Shown here piece by piece: positions 1 to 4,138 of a DNA stretch of 6,211 nucleotides. The stretch spans positions 1-6,211 of the forward strand of contig CAJOOX010000186.1 of assembly GCA_905236195.1 (NCBI GenBank). Reading direction: 5' to 3'. Both the position numbers and the translations under genes were made by a program. Below the pieces are notes generated by a model. That model saw only the letters and a list, made by a program, of their open reading frames with translations. It had not been told where the DNA came from and did no database searches. The first letter of the stretch is position 1. Each line of letters begins with the position of its first letter. Source of the DNA: an uncultured Bacteroidales bacterium. Its GTDB lineage: Bacteria; Bacteroidota; Bacteroidia; Bacteroidales; UBA3663.

Positions 1-1
1 C

Positions 2-550
2 GAGAAGCTCGTGGCGCAGGCCAAGGCCAACAAAGGCATCCAGCTGCAACTCAACGCAGAGGTGGGATTCAACCGTACCGGGAACCACTTCGACGAGGCT
101 TACCGCAATCTGAAAGACAATGAGATAGTCGGACTAACCCTGTCGCTGCCCATCTTCGACTGGGGCGTGAGCAAGGGCAAGGTGAAGATGGCCGAGGCAG
201 ATCTGGAGGTGACGAAGACCCAGCTCGAACAGGCCCATGAGACATACATTCAGGAGCTCCAGAGCAGTGTTTTCCAGTTCAATATGCAGTCTGTGCAGTG
301 CGCGAGCGCTCTCCGCGCACAGGAGATAGCCGACGAACGCTACGAGATAACGAAACGCCGCTTCGAGACCGGCGCGGTCACGGTGACCGACCTGAACACA
401 GCCCAGCAGGAGTCGGAAAGCGCCCACGCGCAGTATATCCGACAGCTGCGCACTTTCTGGTCGGGATATTACGGGCTGAGGAAGTCCACACTCTATGATT
501 GGATAAACCATACAGATATCACAGTTGATTTCTATGAACTCATTAAATAG
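2..550 (+). CDS. TolC-family outer-membrane efflux channel, C-terminal part (5' end cut off)
   Basis: Outer-membrane factor of a tripartite efflux pump: a trimeric beta-barrel with a long alpha-helical periplasmic tunnel that gives the RND pump its exit to the outside. The visible 182 residues are the second of the two repeats of the family. They hold a beta-strand ending LSLPIFDWG (about residues 46-54), the usual strand before the helical hairpin, then a long helix rich in A, E, Q and K, the segment YEITKRRFETGAVTVTDLN, which is the family's 'Y-x-x-x-x-x-R-F-x-x-G-x-x-x-x-x-D-L' signature, and the Bacteroidetes-typical ending YYGLRKSTLYDW followed by a short A/T-rich tail. The frame is open to the left edge, so GTG at 11 is not the true start; a full protein would be roughly 430-480 residues. 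It is followed after 11 bases by the thioredoxin-like gene. The adaptor and permease of the same pump lie downstream at 2625 and 4139. Confidence 0.93.
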   Translation, partial: EKLVAQAKANKGIQLQLNAEVGFNRTGNHFDEAYRNLKDNEIVGLTLSLPIFDWGVSKGKVKMAEADLEVTKTQLEQAHETYIQELQSSVFQFNMQSVQCASALRAQEIADERYEITKRRFETGAVTVTDLNTAQQESESAHAQYIRQLRTFWSGYYGLRKSTLYDWINHTDITVDFYELIK

Positions 551-561
551 ATGTTTCCATT

Positions 562-1107
562 ATGAATAAGAATGCCGTACTTGTATATTCGGGAATTTTA
601 CTGATAGGCCTGATTGCCTTTGTGTATCAAAGAAAGAGCCTGGAGGACAGCATGCAGATGTCTGTCCAATCGTGGTATGGGAAAGAAATGCAGTTGTCGG
701 ATTCGGTCAAAATAAAGCTGGAGGTTCAAGCTCAAGGGGACACCCTCCCAACCAGTGATTACATTCTGATTTCGTACCTCGACTCGACAACATGCTCTTC
801 TTGCAGAATCAGGGCCTTCAAAAAGGTTATTCTCCAAATGCGGAGAGATACCCACATGAATATCCGTTCACTACTGATAGTTGACTCGAAATCGTTAGGG
901 GATATAAATGATGCCCTCGGGCAAAACCATTACGACTATCCGTATGTGATAGACAATGAAGAATTTATATCCAAACTCAACAACTTCCCGCATGATGACA
1001 GAATAAGGACATTCTTGGTTGACTCCACGTTCCATGTAGTTGGCATAGGGAACCCTATGCTGAATACTAAAATATATGACTTATTTACTGAGATAATCAA
1101 AGGGTAA
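562..1107 (+). CDS. Membrane-anchored thioredoxin-like protein with CSSC site
   Basis: Small protein of 181 residues with one N-terminal membrane segment (about residues 5-22, hydrophobic, followed by QRK) and a thioredoxin-like domain predicted to lie in the periplasm. The sequence SYLDSTTCSSC puts a CxxC pair at Cys78 and Cys81. After it come YPYVIDNEEF (a 'P-v-x-x-D' strand), NFP about where the cis-proline loop of the fold should be, and RTFLVDS plus GIGNPMLNTKI. This pattern matches a family I recall from Bacteroides genomes, where such proteins sit next to NVEALA peptides and propeller lipoproteins. The CxxC suggests disulfide exchange, but whether it reduces, oxidises or isomerises cannot be read from the sequence; the site is CSSC, not the CGPC of thioredoxin or the CPHC of DsbA. 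A/T-rich compared with the preceding channel gene. ATG at 562 is chosen because ATG at 551 runs straight into a stop. The next gene starts 30 bases downstream. Confidence 0.8.
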   Translation: MNKNAVLVYSGILLIGLIAFVYQRKSLEDSMQMSVQSWYGKEMQLSDSVKIKLEVQAQGDTLPTSDYILISYLDSTTCSSCRIRAFKKVILQMRRDTHMNIRSLLIVDSKSLGDINDALGQNHYDYPYVIDNEEFISKLNNFPHDDRIRTFLVDSTFHVVGIGNPMLNTKIYDLFTEIIKG

Positions 1108-1137
1108 TATTGCCCACATAATTTTAATTAAAAATTT
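1106..1137 (+). promoter_or_regulatory. A/T-rich leader of the NVEALA gene, similar to the leader at 3743
   Basis: The bases between the thioredoxin-like stop codon and the NVEALA start read AATATTGCCCACATAA, then TTTTAATTAAAA, a perfect 12-base palindrome at 1122-1133. The leader of the small ORF at 3778 carries AATATTCCCGCATAAC followed by TTTTTAA, the same order of blocks at nearly the same distance from its ATG. No Shine-Dalgarno sequence is present, which is normal in Bacteroidetes, where an A-rich stretch before the start often serves instead. Whether the shared blocks are a promoter, a translation signal or chance in A/T-rich DNA is open. Confidence 0.3.
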
Positions 1138-1425
1138 ATGAAAAAATTAATTTTAAGAGGAGCTCTACTTAGCTCTTTGTGCCTGTGTGCGCTCGGTATT
1201 CAAAAGCATTCAATGCTTGATTCAACTCAGTTTTCCGGATTAATGTTGGAAAACGTCGAGGCGTTGACCTATGAACTGCCTGAGGTCGGAATTGTTTGTG
1301 ATCAAGTAGAAGGAAAATGCTTCTATGAAGGGGATAATGAGGCTATATGCCCTGATACCGATGAAACATACTACGAATGCGAATTTACGGGGATTGCAGA
1401 TGACTTTTGCACGAGTCCCTGTTAA
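1138..1425 (+). CDS. NVEALA-type cysteine-rich secreted peptide precursor
   Basis: A 95-residue precursor. Residues 2-7 carry the basic KKLILR start, residues 9-21 are hydrophobic (a Sec-type signal or membrane segment), and residues 39-44 read NVEALT, the family's hallmark NVEALA with the last Ala changed to Thr. This motif normally sits between the leader and the variable C-terminal peptide. The remaining 51 residues hold six cysteines (54, 61, 71, 81, 91, 95), the last being the C-terminal residue, with gaps of 6, 9, 9, 9 and 3 residues. They are strongly acidic, with 14 Asp/Glu against one Lys. An even cysteine count with acidic spacers suggests a disulfide-knotted extracytoplasmic peptide; cleavage near the motif is inference. 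The family has no proven function that I know of. It follows the CSSC protein by 30 bases and is separated from the propeller gene by a strong hairpin, which would allow higher expression than the genes downstream. The ATG is followed by an A-rich codon run usual in this phylum. Confidence 0.82.
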   Translation: MKKLILRGALLSSLCLCALGIQKHSMLDSTQFSGLMLENVEALTYELPEVGIVCDQVEGKCFYEGDNEAICPDTDETYYECEFTGIADDFCTSPC

Positions 1426-1434
1426 CCAATCTTC

Positions 1435-1464
1435 GGGAAGGCTTGTGTAAATATGAGCCTTCCC
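1435..1464 (+). terminator. Perfect 9-bp stem-loop between peptide and propeller genes (terminator/attenuator-like)
   Basis: GGGAAGGCT at 1435-1443 is the exact reverse complement of AGCCTTCCC at 1456-1464, leaving a 12-base A/T-rich loop. It begins 9 bases after the peptide's stop codon and ends 19 bases before the propeller's ATG. The 3' arm is followed by TTGTAAAT, which is only a poor U-tract, so complete rho-independent termination is unlikely. Partial termination, or a stem that protects the 3' end of a processed peptide mRNA, fits better. It is the only strong perfect inverted repeat I found between genes in this window. Confidence 0.6.
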
Positions 1465-1483
1465 TTGTAAATATACTATTCAG

Positions 1484-2635
1484 ATGACTACTAGAATAAT
1501 AAAAATATTATTAACACTACTAATAGTTGCGTTCTCATCTTGCTCTAAAAATGAGACTCAATCCAACCGGATTAATTGGGATGAAGCACAAACTAGTGCA
1601 CCAGAGGAAATCTTTTCCAAAGTGAAAATAATTTCTTTAATGGATGAGGGAAAAGCATTCCTTCCCGATGTCAGTGCTTTGGATGTTTATGGGGACTATA
1701 TGCTGATACGCGACAAACGTGATGTCCTTTATCTGTTTACAAGGGATGGGCAATGCATCTCAAAGTCAAAGGATAAGTTCGGCCATGGTCCCGGCGAATA
1801 TTCGATTATCACGGCCTATACATTCAATCCGTATTCGAACTGTATTGAGATTGTCACTCCCAAGGATTTACTGTTTTTCGATACGGACTTCAAATTGAAA
1901 AAGAAAGTCCCTGTGCCTACAAAATTCTCAAAGAATCGAAATGGAATTGTGTTTTATGGTAAAATGTTCGATTTGGATTCTCATACCCATCTTCTGATTC
2001 CGACAAGCGTAAGCGCAGAACCTCATCGAATCTGTGTGTTTGATTCCGAACGAGAGGAAATCCTAAAGACGATATCATACGACGAGGATGTATTGGCAGA
2101 TATTACTATGCAATCCTCCTGTTTTTATCCCTATAAGAATGATTCGTTGCTGTTTTATCCACCGTGTGTAACAAATTATGTTTATACGTTCAACAAGGAA
2201 ACCCTGTCATTGGACAAAACATATTTTGTGGATTTCGGAGCAGATGGTCTGAAGTCTTCAGATATCAGCCAATATGCCAACAATGAGGCTCGCCTGAAAA
2301 AATATCTGCTGAAGTGTGACAAGGCCATGCCTGCAAAAGTTTTCTATGTAAACAATCGCCTTGTGTTCCTGATAAAGAACGGCAATAGCATAAGGAAATG
2401 GCATACCATTGTTTATGATATGAATACATCATCTATGTCCAAGATAAGCAATTTCGACGGTAATGAAATGCGATTCCCGATAATATATTCTTGCTGGGGG
2501 AACAGTATGTTTGCCGCCGTGGAAGCCGGTCGGATTTCCTCATTGCTGAATCCTTTCGGCGATAATGTGGAAACGTCCGGGCTTGATAATGGCTGCGACG
2601 AGAATGATTTCGTAATTATTGAGTATGAAATGTAG
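1484..2635 (+). CDS. 6-bladed beta-propeller lipoprotein (TolB-like / DUF5128-type family)
   Basis: A 383-residue predicted lipoprotein. The signal peptide covers residues 1-19 (TTRIIK, then a hydrophobic run ending AFSS) and Cys20 is the lipidation site. Then come the elements of Bacteroidetes 6-bladed propellers: VSALDVYGDYMLIRDK (about 63-78), a 'YLFTRDGQCISK' strand pair, and the hallmark FGHGPGEY at residues 99-106. Repeated strand-turn units such as LLFFDTDFKLKKKVPVP and IVYDMNTSS follow to the end, and the length is usual for the family. These proteins are common in gut Bacteroidetes next to NVEALA peptides and thioredoxin-like proteins. Their ligand is not known to me, and no catalytic residues can be pointed out. 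The lipid anchor places it on the periplasmic or outer side of a membrane. A/T-rich like the two genes before it. Its last 11 bases overlap the start of the adaptor gene, implying translational coupling to the pump. Confidence 0.85.
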   Translation: MTTRIIKILLTLLIVAFSSCSKNETQSNRINWDEAQTSAPEEIFSKVKIISLMDEGKAFLPDVSALDVYGDYMLIRDKRDVLYLFTRDGQCISKSKDKFGHGPGEYSIITAYTFNPYSNCIEIVTPKDLLFFDTDFKLKKKVPVPTKFSKNRNGIVFYGKMFDLDSHTHLLIPTSVSAEPHRICVFDSEREEILKTISYDEDVLADITMQSSCFYPYKNDSLLFYPPCVTNYVYTFNKETLSLDKTYFVDFGADGLKSSDISQYANNEARLKKYLLKCDKAMPAKVFYVNNRLVFLIKNGNSIRKWHTIVYDMNTSSMSKISNFDGNEMRFPIIYSCWGNSMFAAVEAGRISSLLNPFGDNVETSGLDNGCDENDFVIIEYEM

Positions 2636-3734
2636 TATAAACAGATTCTTAACCCTTCCCACTTTCGTCTTGACAATCTTTTTGTTTTGTGGGTGCAGTG
2701 AAAAGGGGCCATCGCCCGACATGGAGAAACGCCAGCGGGCGATAGGTGAAACGTATGTGGATACGATGACCTTGCGCACATCGGATTTCAACAGACAGAT
2801 AGTGTGTAACGGACGGTTGCGTGCCCGGGCGAAGAGCGACCTGAGCTTCACCCAACAGGGTATAACCTCTGAGATCTATGTCCGCGAAGGCATGCATGTC
2901 GATAAAGGTGTCCTGATTGCCTCTTTGGACAAGCGGGAACGGCTGCGCGAAGTAGAGAAAGCGGAGCGCGAGTTGCAACGCGCTCAGGTGGAGCTGGCCG
3001 ACAAGCTGATAGGATTGGGCTACGGGACCGATTCTACACTCTTCACTCCTCACTCTTCACTTCATAAGCCTGTCCCCGAAGAAGTTATGAAGCGCGCGGA
3101 GGTAACATCCGGTTATTACTCCGCCCGGTATCAGCTGCAAACTGCCAGGACGTTGTTGGCGGAATGCGACCTGTATGCCCCTTTCAGCGGCAGGATAGCC
3201 AATCTGGAGGCCCGCACGTTCCAGCGTAACGACAAGGTCTGCACGGTGATAGACGATTCGCAGTTCGATGTGGAGTTCAAGGTTCTGGAGGCGGAATATG
3301 AGAACGTGAGGAAAGGCCGTCCCGTCCGTATCGCGCCGTTTGTGGCCGACAGTATGCAGTACGACGGTGTTGTCACTGCCATCAACCCCCTGGTTGACGA
3401 CAAGGGACTGATTAAGGTGACGGCACGGCTCGACAACAGCGGCCGCACATTGATAGACGGTATGAATGTGCGCGTCATCATTGAGGATGAAGTGAAGAAC
3501 CTGTTTGTCGTACCCAAGGATGCCGTTGTGGAGCGTGATGGCTATCATGTCATCTTCCTGTATCAGGACGGGCAGGCCGTCTGGACATACGTGGACGTGC
3601 TGCATTCCAATATCAGTTCGTTCGCCATCACCGGATGCCGACGCAAAGAAACCTCCATCCATGAGGGTGACATCATCATCACCTCCGGCAATCTGAACCT
3701 GGCGGACGGTACTGAAGTGAAATTGAATCAATAA
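2625..3734 (+). CDS. RND efflux pump periplasmic adaptor (membrane-fusion) lipoprotein, HlyD/AcrA family
   Basis: Adaptor linking the inner-membrane RND transporter to the TolC-like channel; 369 residues from ATG 2625. A TTG lies two codons upstream, but the ATG gives a normal signal: hydrophobic residues 8-21 and a lipobox ending FCGC, with lipidation at Cys24. Domains in order: beta-barrel/lipoyl entry around residue 50; first lipoyl half with QQGITSEIYVREGMHVDKG (about 77-95); a coiled-coil hairpin (about 103-175, rich in E, R, L and A); second lipoyl half with ECDLYAPFSGRIANLEA (from about 178); beta-barrel with VEFKVLEAEYENVRKGRPV (from about 215); and a membrane-proximal domain opening with LFVVPKDAVVERDGY (from about 291). 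The hairpin's turn carries a repeat-derived segment, FTPHSSLHKP. The start overlaps the propeller gene by 11 bases, and the first 80 or so bases share that gene's A/T-rich composition before the body turns G/C-rich. The substrate cannot be inferred. Confidence 0.93.
   Translation: MKCSINRFLTLPTFVLTIFLFCGCSEKGPSPDMEKRQRAIGETYVDTMTLRTSDFNRQIVCNGRLRARAKSDLSFTQQGITSEIYVREGMHVDKGVLIASLDKRERLREVEKAERELQRAQVELADKLIGLGYGTDSTLFTPHSSLHKPVPEEVMKRAEVTSGYYSARYQLQTARTLLAECDLYAPFSGRIANLEARTFQRNDKVCTVIDDSQFDVEFKVLEAEYENVRKGRPVRIAPFVADSMQYDGVVTAINPLVDDKGLIKVTARLDNSGRTLIDGMNVRVIIEDEVKNLFVVPKDAVVERDGYHVIFLYQDGQAVWTYVDVLHSNISSFAITGCRRKETSIHEGDIIITSGNLNLADGTEVKLNQ
3037..3061 (+). repeat. Imperfect 14-bp tandem repeat inside the adaptor's hairpin
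   Basis: CACTCTTCACT occurs at 3037-3047 and again, identically, at 3051-3061, giving a 14-base period. It encodes the turn of the adaptor's helical hairpin. The period is not a multiple of three, so gain or loss of one copy would break the frame. It resembles short CACTCTTCACT/AGTGAAGAGTG repeats that I recall from intergenic DNA of Bacteroides genomes; that comparison is from memory. Confidence 0.55.
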
Positions 3735-3742
3735 ATAAAGTG

Positions 3743-3777
3743 AATATTCCCGCATAACTTTTTAACTATTACAAAAA
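3743..3777 (+). promoter_or_regulatory. A/T-rich leader of the small frameshifted ORF, similar to the NVEALA leader
   Basis: AATATTCCCGCATAAC followed by TTTTTAA matches, block for block, the leader at 1106-1137 (AATATT, CCC, CATAA, T-run, AA). The CATAA block starts 25 bases before this ATG and 21 bases before the NVEALA ATG. TAACTTTT at 3755-3762 is one base off the Bacteroides -7 consensus (TAnnTTTG), but no -33 element is seen at the proper spacing, so a promoter call is weak. The A-rich run just before the ATG fits a Bacteroidetes translation start. Confidence 0.3.
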
Positions 3778-4132
3778 ATGAAAAAGAAAAAAATTATTTA
3801 TCATTGCTTGTGCCGTAGTAGGGTGCATAATAATTCATCAAGGTCAATATCATTTGATTAAATATGAGAAGGAAACGCAAATGACGGAAGTTTTCCCATT
3901 AGAATCATATACTGGCAAATATCTATTGCCCTTCGGACGAGTTGTGCGTATGACGGAGACTGAGATATGCACTGTTGTTGATGCCGATAACATACATGAT
4001 ATATGGAAAGGATATAACGATTTCAATAATTTTGAGTCGGATTATCCTTTACAAGTCCGGAATTTGAGACAAGACATTAAGTCAATCAATCCCGAGGGGA
4101 ATCCATTCCTTGTGATATACAAGATACAGTAA
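3778..4132 (+). pseudogene. Small unrecognised membrane/secreted protein, apparently frameshifted at an A7 run
   Basis: From ATG 3778 the frame stops after 27 codons (TAA at 3859). The +1 frame is open from 3782 to TAA 4130, and joining the two at the A-run 3787-3793 gives about 117 residues: KKKK, a hydrophobic stretch LFIIACAVVGCIIIH (about 6-20), then a soluble domain with ESYTGKYLLPFGRVV, TVVDADNIHDIWKGY and GNPFLVIYKIQ. The restored N-terminus looks so much like a signal or membrane anchor (VVGC could even be a lipobox) that one lost or gained base is the simplest explanation. If there is no frameshift, an internal start at ATG 3881 would give an 83-residue protein without a signal (TTG 3854 would give 92). 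I do not recognise the family. It sits between adaptor and permease, 6 bases before the permease start, and is strongly A/T-rich against both neighbours. It could be a dead gene, a phase-variable gene or a sequencing error. Confidence 0.6.
3787..3793 (+). other. A7 homopolymer at the frameshift point
   Basis: Seven A's follow G at 3786. With six A's (or nine) the ATG at 3778 reads through into the long downstream frame and makes a typical KKKK-hydrophobic N-terminus. Such runs are hot spots for sequencing error, replication slippage and RNA-polymerase slippage. Confidence 0.6.
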
Positions 4133-4138
4133 ATTCTT

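Noticed and set aside
11..550. GTG at 11 as the start of a complete short outer-membrane protein
   Set aside because: The frame is open to the left edge with family-like residues before it, and the visible part is only the C-terminal repeat of a TolC-family channel.
1122..1133. TTTTAATTAAAA palindrome as an operator
   Set aside because: Twelve-base palindromes made only of A and T arise easily in such leaders; without a second copy or a regulator gene nearby there is no support.
3057..3755. Long antisense open frame opposite the adaptor gene (also others at 134-511, 4082-4831 and 5393-5938)
   Set aside because: They show no recognisable domains or starts, lie wholly opposite well-supported genes, and have shadow-like composition.
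3755..3762. TAACTTTT as a Bacteroides -7 promoter element
   Set aside because: No -33 TTTG/TTG at the expected spacing (nearest TTG at 3723 is about 30 bases away), so it is not called as a promoter on its own.
3787..3793. Programmed ribosomal frameshifting at the A7 run
   Set aside because: Classic A-run slippage is -1, but +1 is needed here, and no stimulatory structure or internal Shine-Dalgarno is evident. Decay, slippage or error is simpler.
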